Assembly (NCBI GenBank): GCA_948473115.1 | Contig: CAOKWI010000034.1 | Coordinates: 1 to 42,832, forward strand | Source of the DNA: an uncultured Lachnospiraceae bacterium | Lineage (GTDB): Bacteria; Bacillota; Clostridia; Lachnospirales; Lachnospiraceae | Length of the DNA stretch: 42,832 bases | Direction: 5' to 3' | Shown: one piece after another, positions 16,483-24,193 of the stretch | Layout of the letters: each line of letters begins with the position of its first letter | Position numbering within the stretch: position 1 is the first letter of the stretch | The notes under the pieces: generated by a model | Database searches by the model: none | Told to the model about the DNA's origin: nothing | Seen by the model: only the letters and a program-made list of their open reading frames with translations | Position numbers and translations under genes: made by a program

Positions 16483-18165
16483 CTATAACCAATTTAACGC
16501 CTTGTTCTTAATCTTTAGATACCAGTCTTTCTCGTCCTGAGATACTTTTGCCTGTTCCATTGAATATTCAAAAAACTTTTTAATCTGTTCTGGATTTGGA
16601 GTATAATCTGCCCTATATGACTGTTCAAGCATATGAATGAATACATCCAATTCTAAAGGCACTATAACGGATTGACCTCCATAGAAAGCAATGTTCAATG
16701 TATGCAATACATAAAAATGTGCGATACATGCTTCATTGATTCTTGGCGCTATAAATAGACAATATGCATTTTTCCCAGTTTCTTTCTTTAGCTTGGCAAG
16801 ATGCCTTGCAATCGGTTCGCCTTCCGTCTCATACTGCCTTTGGCCGGACTGCATTGTTACTTCTACTGTCAATCCAAAATCTCCATAGTCACAAATAATA
16901 TCTGCTATATTTCCCTGGGCAGTTGTCATTGGTTGGCCTTTATCATCAAATTTGAGATTGGCCTTTATATTTCCACCATCAAGCATAGTCATTGCCCGCC
17001 AAGTATTCCATTCTAGCATCAAAGGTGTATCATATAAAGAATTAGAAATAATATCACAAAATGTTGTCTTCACATCATTGTATGCTTTATATTCTTTTAA
17101 ATCTCGCACTTGTTGGTCAAGAATTGCATTTTTTCTTTTTTGAATTGCCTCATCTACTTTGTCCTTCAGCTGCTCTATAGTATCTGCTATCGTAAAACTC
17201 TCTGTCGATTCCATAATCTCAGATGCCTGTTCAAGCAGTCTTTCTTTGTCGTCCGAATATAATGTGGGCAGTGATGTATCGAATAAATACTCTTTATACT
17301 TTTTTTCATTATCTATAAATACAGGTTTTCTGTCCAAATGTTCTAAAAAGAATTCAACCTCTTTTCTTTTTTCAGGCATAATTGAAAGAGAATGACCTCT
17401 TTGAGATATTTCGACCATTCCTGTTGCCCTTAAATATCTAAAGCATGCATCTGTGTAATCGCGCAAATTGTTTGCCTTAGTACGGACAAATTTATCCAGA
17501 GATTTCTCTTTGGATTCTCTTGTTTTTATGTTGCCTATATCAATATTATCCTGAAATATCTTTTCTATCTCTTTATGTAAATATTCACCCCTAAATATTC
17601 TATAGCTTGATTGGGCATTAGCTTTCATTTTTCTGAACTGTCTTATTTTTGTTACAATATCGTCAAATTGCAAATAGTTTGTCAACTGCATTCCAAAAAT
17701 CATCATTTCATCAAAATTTATGGTTCCTAATTCATTAATCAAGCGAAACATTTCCAAGTAAGGTTTTATTTGGAATCTGCCTTTAAGCCGGGCAGGCTCT
17801 TTATGATAAGGGGATGGCAGTTGAAATTTTAATAGCTGCCTCAGCAATATTTCTTCCGTTCTTTTCCCGCTGATAAACCTTTTCCCTGGTTCCGTCAACC
17901 TTAATTGGGGGGCTAAATCAACAAATCCTAAAGCCTTTGGTGCCCGGTTAATACGATCTCTTGCGCTAAATGCCATTTCTTTGAAAGAGCCCTCTCCGTT
18001 AAAATCTTTTCCCTCCGCTAATTTTTCCATAAATTCTATTTGTGTATCAGTATTCCATATTTTACCCTCGAAATGCTTTCCAAGTAAATCAATCTCAGGA
18101 ATCATTTTAAGAGGAGATCTGGGTGAAGTTGTAAAAAACAAAGTCTTACTTCTTAGATATGCCAT
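16483..18165 (-). CDS. AlwI-family type II restriction endonuclease
   Basis: Restriction enzyme of the AlwI/N.BstNBI-like family (RE_AlwI), whose members bind short asymmetric sites and cut a few bases outside. The N-terminal FTTSPRSPLKMIPEIDLLGKHFEG and C-terminal TVEVTMQSGQRQYETEGEPIARHL are family hallmarks. The acidic residues in ADIICDYGDFGLTVEVT (about 420-437) are the likely PD-(D/E)XK catalytic centre. The protein is 560 residues, within the usual size. An upstream in-frame TTG exists at 18177, but its GGAG serves as the ribosome site for the ATG at 18165. The gene begins 13 bp after the methylase stop. Codon use is AT-rich, unlike the chromosome around it. Confidence 0.9.
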   Translation of the reverse strand: MAYLRSKTLFFTTSPRSPLKMIPEIDLLGKHFEGKIWNTDTQIEFMEKLAEGKDFNGEGSFKEMAFSARDRINRAPKALGFVDLAPQLRLTEPGKRFISGKRTEEILLRQLLKFQLPSPYHKEPARLKGRFQIKPYLEMFRLINELGTINFDEMMIFGMQLTNYLQFDDIVTKIRQFRKMKANAQSSYRIFRGEYLHKEIEKIFQDNIDIGNIKTRESKEKSLDKFVRTKANNLRDYTDACFRYLRATGMVEISQRGHSLSIMPEKRKEVEFFLEHLDRKPVFIDNEKKYKEYLFDTSLPTLYSDDKERLLEQASEIMESTESFTIADTIEQLKDKVDEAIQKRKNAILDQQVRDLKEYKAYNDVKTTFCDIISNSLYDTPLMLEWNTWRAMTMLDGGNIKANLKFDDKGQPMTTAQGNIADIICDYGDFGLTVEVTMQSGQRQYETEGEPIARHLAKLKKETGKNAYCLFIAPRINEACIAHFYVLHTLNIAFYGGQSVIVPLELDVFIHMLEQSYRADYTPNPEQIKKFFEYSMEQAKVSQDEKDWYLKIKNKALNWL

Positions 18166-18178
18166 ATAATGCTCCAAT

Positions 18179-19030
18179 CTAATAATTAGTCACTATAATA
18201 TGCTTTGCATCTGCCTTAAACCTGTTTCTTATATTTACAGCATAAGATTTACTGTATTCTTCTACAATATATTTTCCATATAATTCTTCTGTTAAAGAAG
18301 TTTTACCGATTACCAAAAGTGCTTTGCCGGAAAGATTTCTAAAATCATTCGCAAGCCTTCTATGCTCGTCTTCTCCAAACCCTTCTTTATAATTTTCATT
18401 TCCATAGTCACTGAAAATACAATCATAAGGCGGATCCAGAAAAATGAAATCATTTTCATCTGCCATATTAAAGATCTCTGAATAATCTAAATTATAAATT
18501 TCGGCCTGTTGCAAAAGCTTAAAATGCTCGTCCGTTATGAGTTTCGTATTAAAATGCTTATATCTTCCAAAGGGAACATTATATTCCCCATTCGCATTAT
18601 ATCTTATCATGCCTGAGTATGCTGTCTTATTTATAAAATAATATACAACCGAATCGAGATAAGTTGTTTCCGTCTTGTGATTAAAGGCATCCCTCATCAG
18701 GTAATACAGTGATTCGTTCTTATTAGCAATGCGTTCTTTTGGGCTTTTTGCCTTTAACTCCTCGTATTCTTTCTGATTTTGCTCATATACGTTTTGCAGC
18801 ACATCCAATTGTTCTCTTGCTTCAGGATACTTTTGCTTCATTTCCTGATAAAAGTAATATAACCTGTAATTAATGTCATTTATAATAGCTTTCTCTGGCT
18901 GAAGATAGAAAAACAAAGCGCCTCCACCAAAAAAAGGTTCTATATATCGCGAGTATTTTCTTGGCATATTGTTTATAAAATGAATGATTTCCCTTGACTT
19001 TCCACCTCTGTACTTAATCATTGGATTCAT
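18179..19030 (-). CDS. DNA adenine N6-methyltransferase, Dam/D12 class
   Basis: Protective methylase of the R-M pair, 283 residues. Motif X is KYRGGKSR (6-13), motif I EPFFGGGALFF (31-41, AdoMet binding) and motif IV DPPY (199-202, catalytic). The region NKTAYSGMIRYNANGEYNVPFG is typical of Dam-type enzymes. The start overlaps the stop of the upstream small ORF by ATGA, so translation is coupled; GGAG lies 9 bp upstream. The pairing with an AlwI-family nuclease suggests a site containing GATC, where one enzyme could protect both strands. That specificity is inferred, not read from the sequence. Confidence 0.93.
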   Translation of the reverse strand: MNPMIKYRGGKSREIIHFINNMPRKYSRYIEPFFGGGALFFYLQPEKAIINDINYRLYYFYQEMKQKYPEAREQLDVLQNVYEQNQKEYEELKAKSPKERIANKNESLYYLMRDAFNHKTETTYLDSVVYYFINKTAYSGMIRYNANGEYNVPFGRYKHFNTKLITDEHFKLLQQAEIYNLDYSEIFNMADENDFIFLDPPYDCIFSDYGNENYKEGFGEDEHRRLANDFRNLSGKALLVIGKTSLTEELYGKYIVEEYSKSYAVNIRNRFKADAKHIIVTNY

Positions 19031-19191
19031 ACATACTTTCTCCTTTGATTTGCATAAAAAGTTGATGTCTCCAATTTTGTCAAATCTATATCAAAGATCA
19101 TCGAAAGCCCCATAACGTTTGTACTTTTAGAACTTTCGCTTCCTGTTTTAGAAACGGAATCCACACGCACGTTAATATTTGTAGTCGCCAT
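19027..19191 (-). CDS. RelB/DinJ-like antitoxin remnant leading the R-M operon
   Basis: A 54-residue ORF whose start, MATTNINVRVDS, matches the first beta-strand of RelB/DinJ ribbon-helix-helix antitoxins. VMGLSMIFDIDL resembles the helix region (usually GLSM..AI). The rest (Ser/Lys-rich, ending ANQRRKYV) does not match, and no toxin gene follows. The start is fixed by GGAG upstream and by the promoter, which overlaps the longer in-frame extension. It overlaps the methylase gene by ATGA. Two readings are possible: a decayed antitoxin whose promoter and start were captured as a leader, or a small functional DNA-binding regulator of the R-M operon. Its reading frame is intact. Confidence 0.6.
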   Translation of the reverse strand: MATTNINVRVDSVSKTGSESSKSTNVMGLSMIFDIDLTKLETSTFYANQRRKYV

Positions 19192-19218
19192 AGATGAAAT
19201 CACTCCTTTTAATTCTCT

Positions 19219-19247
19219 ATTATATGTGCAATTGTAAACGCTGTCAA
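19219..19247 (-). promoter_or_regulatory. Consensus sigma-70/A promoter of the R-M operon
   Basis: On the minus strand TTGACA (19242-19247) and TATAAT (19219-19224) are both perfect and 17 bp apart. The leader to the ATG at 19191 is only about 20 nt and includes AAAGGAG. This should be a strong promoter for the whole island. Confidence 0.85.
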
Positions 19248-19300
19248 CACGATTAAGCATACTGTTTTACGTTATCGGTAACCGTCCAGCCTTCATAGTT

Positions 19301-19350
19301 CCAGGCGGTTTGGGTTTGCGGAGGAAGGGACGGCGGCGCCATGCTGTCCT
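19301..19350 (-). repeat. Dispersed intergenic repeat, copy B
   Basis: Read on the minus strand, this matches copy A (45-119) at AGGACAGCATG and at the GCCGCCGTCCCTTCCTCC core, and again at AAACCGCCTGG. It is inverted relative to copies A and C and lies about 50 bp outside the R-M promoter. Confidence 0.7.
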
Positions 19351-19471
19351 GATTTTTCGCAATTTGTAATGATTCAAAGCCAAGTAATCGTGCCTGCATG
19401 GACGAAAGCCACTATAAGCCCTCTTGACAAATATCGTATGAACCATGTGCCAAAGAAACTCAGAATATTTC

Positions 19472-19541
19472 CACCTGTGCAGTTGGATGCTTCAAGGAGC
19501 ATCCAATCTGACTCTCACATTTACAAAACTCGCGCGTGCTA
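19472..19541 (-). repeat. Second dispersed repeat, second copy with perfect hairpin
   Basis: Shares GAGAGTCAG-TTGGATGCTCCT and flanking words with 181-246. Here the inverted repeat TTGGATGCT/AGCATCCAA (19483-19491/19498-19506) is perfect with a 6-nt loop. Unlike the first copy it does not abut a recognisable gene end. Confidence 0.55.
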
Positions 19542-19601
19542 ATCCAACGCCCCGCCTGCACTGCCATAAATGGCATGCAGACAGGGCATTGGCAGGATAC
19601 A

Positions 19602-19756
19602 GGCGCGGGGGAGGCAGGGGGACTTTCTGCGGCGTGAGCGAGATGTGGAGAGGAGACTCCGGCGAAACGAGCCCCTCTGGCGAGTTTTGCCGTGCATGAG
19701 GCTCATCGGAACGCCCATCGAGCCGTCGCAGAAAGTCCCCCTGCCTCCCCCGCGCC
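19602..19756. repeat. Perfect 30-bp inverted repeat around 95 bp
   Basis: Arms 19602-19631 and 19727-19756 are exact reverse complements, beginning GGCGCGGGGGAGGCAGGG. The spacer extends the pairing imperfectly. The right arm runs into repeat copy C. It could be a large stable hairpin, a miniature mobile element or an invertible segment. Confidence 0.8.
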
Positions 19757-19812
19757 GTCCCTTCCTCCACAACCCCAAGCCGCCTGGCACGATCGGAGCT
19801 GAACCGTTGCCA
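19754..19812 (+). repeat. Dispersed intergenic repeat, copy C
   Basis: Matches copy A from GCCGTCCCTTCCTCC through CCGCCTGG and ACGATCGG to the GCTGA region, roughly 80 percent identical by eye. It ends 20 bp before the PL26 stop codon. Confidence 0.7.
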
Positions 19813-19832
19813 TTGTCGGTCGGATCTTTGAC

Positions 19833-22598
19833 TCAGCAGTTCCTGACCAGTCCTTCCTCCGGAAAATCCTTCAGGAGCCTCAGAACACCCTCAAGGGTTT
19901 CCGGAACCGCTTCCGGAATCAGTTCCAGAACCATGATTGCATTCAGGCACCACTGGGCAGTGAAGTTGGTGCTGATCCAGGGAATCTCGGGCAGCTTCCG
20001 AAGATTTCCGCAATGGTCTGCGTAAACGGGAGTGAAGCCTTCGGTGTCCGTGCCGGGGATCAGCGCCCGGAACAGATATTGTACGGTCTTTTCCGCAAGG
20101 GATTTATCTTGGAAAAACCGGGCTCCGTAGGCAGCCATGGCCGCGGCCATAACGGGATACTGGAACCTTCGCCCCTCCGTGAGACCGCCTGACTCCCGAA
20201 GCTGCTCCCCGGGAGTCAGGTAATAAAATCTGCCGTATTCGGCAATCTGCCTCTTCCACTCCTCATCCTCCAGCATTTCAGCCAGCTCCATCCATATCTG
20301 GGGGCCTCCCAGGGCAATCTGGAGATGCGTGCCGCCGGTGGCGCTTTCCCCGATATATCCCAGATGTCCGGAAAACGGATCGTACTCAAAATCAGGCCCG
20401 GATACCAGTCCCAGGGGCGACGCTTCAATGTCCCTCATTCCGATGCGGATCTTCTCCAGACAGCCGGAGTCCAGGAAACGCTCAAAGCGTGTCATCCAGT
20501 TGGAGACCATGGCCGACCAGTCGGGACCGCTTCTGGCATGGGTGGGGAAACTGCCTTTGCCCTCCCGGTATACATACCGGAGAGGATCCATATCCAGAAG
20601 GGCATAATCCGCGTTTTCCGCGTCATCGAAAATGTCTTCCATACGCCTGTCACAGAGCAGAAAATAGTGATATCGGTAATGTCCTGCCATTCCGATCCGG
20701 ATCTCCTTGCAGGGACAGCCCCAGTGACGGATGCCGTGCCTGGTGCCAAGCCCTTTCAGACCGCCCAGGTGATAGGTGTCCACATCGGATGCATGGCGCG
20801 TCATCGCTTCCGCCATTGTCAGGATATCGCCGCGCCCCGTCCTGAGGAAGGCCAGCCAGAGCCACATGGTAGGCATCAGCTCTGTATTCTGCCACGCATA
20901 TCCGCCAATATCATACCTCCAGATATGGCGGAAGGCATCATAGGTATGCATCACATCACCATAGTCGTAAATGCCGTACCAGTGCCTGTTTTCGATTTCC
21001 TGTCGATAAAAGTCCACCGCCCGATCCAACTGACCTTCCAGCCAACGGAGACTCTCCGACCGTCCTGACGGGAGGCTCCAGAGACCGAATGCCCTCACGC
21101 GATGATAGTAGGACGGATCCGCGAAATACAGCGGCGGGCTGGAGACGGAATCGCCAAACTGCCGCAGGGCATCCTCCGACGGAATGATTTCCGAACAGAA
21201 ATCGATGCTGCAGTCGTTTGTGTTTGCCACGCCGCAGGGCGTTGCCCCGTAATCGGGAAACCCCTCGTAACAGGTATCGACATAAGCCCTCCTGTCGTAA
21301 TGGCGGTAATCATAGGCCTCCGCCGACGGGGAATAAATCCAGATCGTGGCCCTGGCGATTTCCCGGGAAAGTCCCTCCAGCTCCAGGCCGGAGGGGTGCT
21401 TCTGCCAGAAATCCCGAAGCCCTGCCAGCACGCCGCCGCCAGCGCCGCCAAACGCCATTGTGCCCTTTGCGCGGACACCGTGAAGCGCGTTCAGAAAACA
21501 GACCTCCTCTTCCACCGTCTTCTTTCGAATGCTAAAATGAAGATCGCTGTCCTGCGAAAGCTGATAGTGATCCCACAGAGGCGAATCGGAAGCCGTCCGC
21601 CTGAGACGCTCCAGGTCATCCGGGGACAGGAAAAAATCCGTAGGAAGACCGTGATCCCTGTCCTCCGGCGAACCCCCTGCCGCCGTCACTCTGTCTGCCG
21701 CAAGAGGAATCCCTCTGATCTGGGCATCATAGATGCTGCCGGGATGCTTGTGATCCCACACAAGCATAAGGCTGGCGGCCTCATGAAAATCGCCATAATC
21801 TGTGCCGAACCGGATATGGCGGTCAAAGGTGTCCCCCTCCAGGGGACATTGCAGTTCAATGCCGATTCCCTTGAGAAAATCCCTGTTTTCATCCCCGTCG
21901 TAGAGAAAAGTGTGCTGGATATCGAGACGGCAGGTATCCCTGTAGATCCGCATCCGCAGAATAAAGGGAATCTGCTCCTCCCCGGTCTGCACAAGGCGAT
22001 GGATGCCACGAAAGCAGAAGCTCCACATCAGCGGCCCCCTGTCTTCGAGGCTTACGCTTGAGAGGATGCCTTCTCCAAGGTATTCTGTTCTTGAGGCAGA
22101 ATGCTCCGTCCGGCTGCGCCTCTCAAGAATCAGCTTCAGGACGGCGCAGGCAGCCCGGCATTCTCCCTGGACGGTCAGATTCCGAAACAGTTCCCGTCCC
22201 TGCCGGGGAATGAAGAGAGACATTTTCTCAGAGTGAAACTGCCAGCCGGCCTCCGTTTCCGTACAGCCGACTTCTTCTTTTTTCCCGGATAAAGCTGTCA
22301 TTTCCGCCTTGTATGTATGATTTCCACAGGGATTCTCTTCCTGGAAATTTTCCCCGTGGGTCAGATCACTCCAGGTAAGTATGGCTTCCTTTCCCATGAG
22401 ACCGCTGTCTGCCGTGTGAGCCATCCACTTCACGCTGCCGTCCGGCCAGAAGGCTACAGGTCTGGACTGCAGAGGGATATCCCTGCCATCCGCGCTCCGC
22501 AGGCAGAAGCTGCCGCCCCGCACCCTGCCTCTCTCCCAGATACTTCCAAACTGTGTATAGCCAAAGGCTCTCCGGCCCTCCAATAAATGCAATTTCAT
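19833..22598 (-). CDS. PL26-type exo-rhamnogalacturonan lyase (YetA/PcRGLX-like)
   Basis: Likely releases unsaturated units from rhamnogalacturonan-I oligosaccharides by beta-elimination. The 921 residues fit the three-domain PcRGLX/YetA plan: an N-terminal RIFT-like domain (RDIPLQSRPVAFWPDGSVKWMAH, about 40-61), a central beta-sandwich and a C-terminal alpha/alpha toroid. The toroid is highly recognisable (DYGDVMHTYD, WRYDIGGYAWQNTE, LRTGRGDILTMAEAMTRH, GLGTRHGIRHWG, about 540-640). There is no signal peptide, so it should act in the cytoplasm on imported oligosaccharides. AGGAGG precedes the ATG. It is the last gene of the transporter/two-component unit, 73 bp after the regulator gene. No GH105 hydrolase is present in the window to finish the product. 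Close relatives could differ in substrate detail. Confidence 0.88.
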   Translation of the reverse strand: MKLHLLEGRRAFGYTQFGSIWERGRVRGGSFCLRSADGRDIPLQSRPVAFWPDGSVKWMAHTADSGLMGKEAILTWSDLTHGENFQEENPCGNHTYKAEMTALSGKKEEVGCTETEAGWQFHSEKMSLFIPRQGRELFRNLTVQGECRAACAVLKLILERRSRTEHSASRTEYLGEGILSSVSLEDRGPLMWSFCFRGIHRLVQTGEEQIPFILRMRIYRDTCRLDIQHTFLYDGDENRDFLKGIGIELQCPLEGDTFDRHIRFGTDYGDFHEAASLMLVWDHKHPGSIYDAQIRGIPLAADRVTAAGGSPEDRDHGLPTDFFLSPDDLERLRRTASDSPLWDHYQLSQDSDLHFSIRKKTVEEEVCFLNALHGVRAKGTMAFGGAGGGVLAGLRDFWQKHPSGLELEGLSREIARATIWIYSPSAEAYDYRHYDRRAYVDTCYEGFPDYGATPCGVANTNDCSIDFCSEIIPSEDALRQFGDSVSSPPLYFADPSYYHRVRAFGLWSLPSGRSESLRWLEGQLDRAVDFYRQEIENRHWYGIYDYGDVMHTYDAFRHIWRYDIGGYAWQNTELMPTMWLWLAFLRTGRGDILTMAEAMTRHASDVDTYHLGGLKGLGTRHGIRHWGCPCKEIRIGMAGHYRYHYFLLCDRRMEDIFDDAENADYALLDMDPLRYVYREGKGSFPTHARSGPDWSAMVSNWMTRFERFLDSGCLEKIRIGMRDIEASPLGLVSGPDFEYDPFSGHLGYIGESATGGTHLQIALGGPQIWMELAEMLEDEEWKRQIAEYGRFYYLTPGEQLRESGGLTEGRRFQYPVMAAAMAAYGARFFQDKSLAEKTVQYLFRALIPGTDTEGFTPVYADHCGNLRKLPEIPWISTNFTAQWCLNAIMVLELIPEAVPETLEGVLRLLKDFPEEGLVRNC

Positions 22599-22671
22599 CG
22601 AAATCCTCCTTTCTGCGCTGCTCTGTTCTCAACCCTGTTGAGCTGTACATAAGCGACTTTATATTCATTTT

Positions 22672-24177
22672 CTATTCTTCTTCCACTTTTGTTTTACTGT
22701 GCCCGGAAGTAATCTGCCTGTACTGTGAGGGAGTCATCCCTGTGTTTTTCTTAAAGACGGTGCTGAAATATAATTGCTCATATCCCAGCGTGGCCGCCAG
22801 ATCTTTCACAGGAATCTGCGGATTGTCCTCCAGCAGACGGACCGCGTACCGGATTTTCTCCCCGGAGACAAAATCGTTATATGTCTTTCCGGTATATTTC
22901 AGGAAAATCTTGCGGACGTAGGGCTGGCTTACCTGAAAAATGCCGCAGACCTCCTGCAGGGAATAATTGCGGCTCAGCTGTTTCAGAGCCATGGATTGAA
23001 TGCGCTCAAACAACTCCCGTTCCCTGTCGTCGGACGAGTCTCCTCCATTGATGTGTGGCCGCAGAATATGAATCAGACATTCCAGAATCTCTTCGTAGCT
23101 GTCCAGCGCCGGAAGCTTTTCGTCTATCTGCTCATCCATGGAAAAGGGATCTTTGTCCAGCACGCCTGCCCGCGCGCATAAAGCCGTGATACTGTGGATT
23201 CTGCGCCGCAGATGGGCAATGGGCATACGGTCTCTTTTCCAGAGCAGGAAAATCTCCTGCAGCAGCTGCCACACGGCATCCCACTTTCTGGACATGACGG
23301 ATTCCTCCAGCTTCCGACAGAGAACGCTGTCCCCGCCGTAGCGCTCTGCGGATTCCAGCTGCTCTCTGAGTTCCGCCTCCGCGCAGCATGGAAAGCTTCC
23401 CGGGATCACCATTTTCAGCGTCAGGTTGCGGCAGGTATCCCGAAGCGCCGCTATGACAGGGACGGAAGACGGAAAAGAAAAGGAATGTACGCAGAGGCCG
23501 GTGGCGGGCAGCCAGGATTCCCGGGACAGCTTCACAGTGACGTAGCGGATGATCTCCGCGGCGGCGGATTCCGGCAGGAAGAAAAGGACCGCGCTCTGGT
23601 AATGCAGATAAAGGAGTGAATCACTGGCATGACTGACACAGGAAAGCACCCTGGCGAAATTCCCCGGGTAATAGATCAGAAGCACCTGGCAGGGAACACA
23701 GCCCTGCCGGGAGAGCAGCTCTTCAAACTGCGCCTGGTCATTATATGTGAAGGCCTGTTCGAGGAGGACGCGGGCTGCCGAAAGGCATTCTCTCCGGCAG
23801 GTTTCCCTGATCTGGATCAGGACTTTCTCAAATTCTTCCTGATCCACAGGCTTTGTGATAAAGGCGTCGATATTCAGGGGCACTGCCGTCCGGGCGTACT
23901 CAAAGGACCGGTAGCCGGTGATGATGATAATGTGCATATGGGGATAAAAGCCACGGGCCTTCTCCGCCAGCTGCAGGCCGTCCATTCCGGCCATCCGGAT
24001 ATCGGAGACCAGCAGGTCGACAGCGGAAGCCTCAAGAAATTCCAGAGCCTCCTCCGCTCTGGCACACTGGGAGACCACCGTGAAATCCTCCATCCGGGAC
24101 AATAGTCTGCTTAAAAAACGCCGCATGGGAGGCTCGTCCTCCACAATCATAACTCTCAAACAATTCGACTGCTGCAT
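22672..24177 (-). CDS. YesN-like response regulator with AraC DNA-binding domain
   Basis: Transcription factor of the two-component pair that controls the rhamnogalacturonan locus. The N-terminal receiver domain has the acidic pair E13/D14 (IVEDEPP), phosphoacceptor D59 (LLVSDIRMAGMDGLQ) and lysine in FITKPVD. A long middle region of about 270 residues follows, then a C-terminal AraC-type double helix-turn-helix (about 400-495, YSLQEVCGIFQVSQPYVRKIFLKYTGKTYNDF ... TLGYEQLYFSTVFKKNTGMTPSQYRQ). The start at 24177 is chosen because GGAGGTG lies upstream and it follows the kinase stop by 16 bp. It probably activates the promoter upstream of the binding-protein gene. Confidence 0.93.
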   Translation of the reverse strand: MQQSNCLRVMIVEDEPPMRRFLSRLLSRMEDFTVVSQCARAEEALEFLEASAVDLLVSDIRMAGMDGLQLAEKARGFYPHMHIIIITGYRSFEYARTAVPLNIDAFITKPVDQEEFEKVLIQIRETCRRECLSAARVLLEQAFTYNDQAQFEELLSRQGCVPCQVLLIYYPGNFARVLSCVSHASDSLLYLHYQSAVLFFLPESAAAEIIRYVTVKLSRESWLPATGLCVHSFSFPSSVPVIAALRDTCRNLTLKMVIPGSFPCCAEAELREQLESAERYGGDSVLCRKLEESVMSRKWDAVWQLLQEIFLLWKRDRMPIAHLRRRIHSITALCARAGVLDKDPFSMDEQIDEKLPALDSYEEILECLIHILRPHINGGDSSDDRERELFERIQSMALKQLSRNYSLQEVCGIFQVSQPYVRKIFLKYTGKTYNDFVSGEKIRYAVRLLEDNPQIPVKDLAATLGYEQLYFSTVFKKNTGMTPSQYRQITSGHSKTKVEEE

Positions 24178-24193
24178 ACTGCTCCACCTCCAC

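Larger units (their letters stand above)
19261..19832. other. 572-bp gene-free region made of repeats
   Basis: No ORF with coding character and a ribosome site was found. The region contains, in order, repeat copy B (19301-19350), an unremarkable AT-richer stretch, a copy of the second repeat (19472-19541), the 30-bp inverted repeat (19602-19756) and repeat copy C (19754-19812). The long frames that cross it on both strands are products of the inverted repeat. It separates the AT-rich R-M island from the PL26 gene. Confidence 0.6.

Noticed and set aside
19357..19440. Possible small RNA or promoter with TTGACA near 19426 on the plus strand
   Set aside because: No matching -10 box at the right distance and no downstream gene on that strand.
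19602..19756. Retron-type non-coding RNA, because of the long inverted repeat next to a defence island
   Set aside because: No reverse transcriptase gene is present in the window and the arms do not resemble known retron a1/a2 and msr/msd layouts.
19492..20025. Overlapping ORFs on both strands across the repeat region, with matching texts such as GRQGDFLRR and QKVPLPPPR
   Set aside because: They arise from the 30-bp inverted repeat and GC-rich repeats, have no ribosome sites, and one runs deep into the antisense of the PL26 gene.
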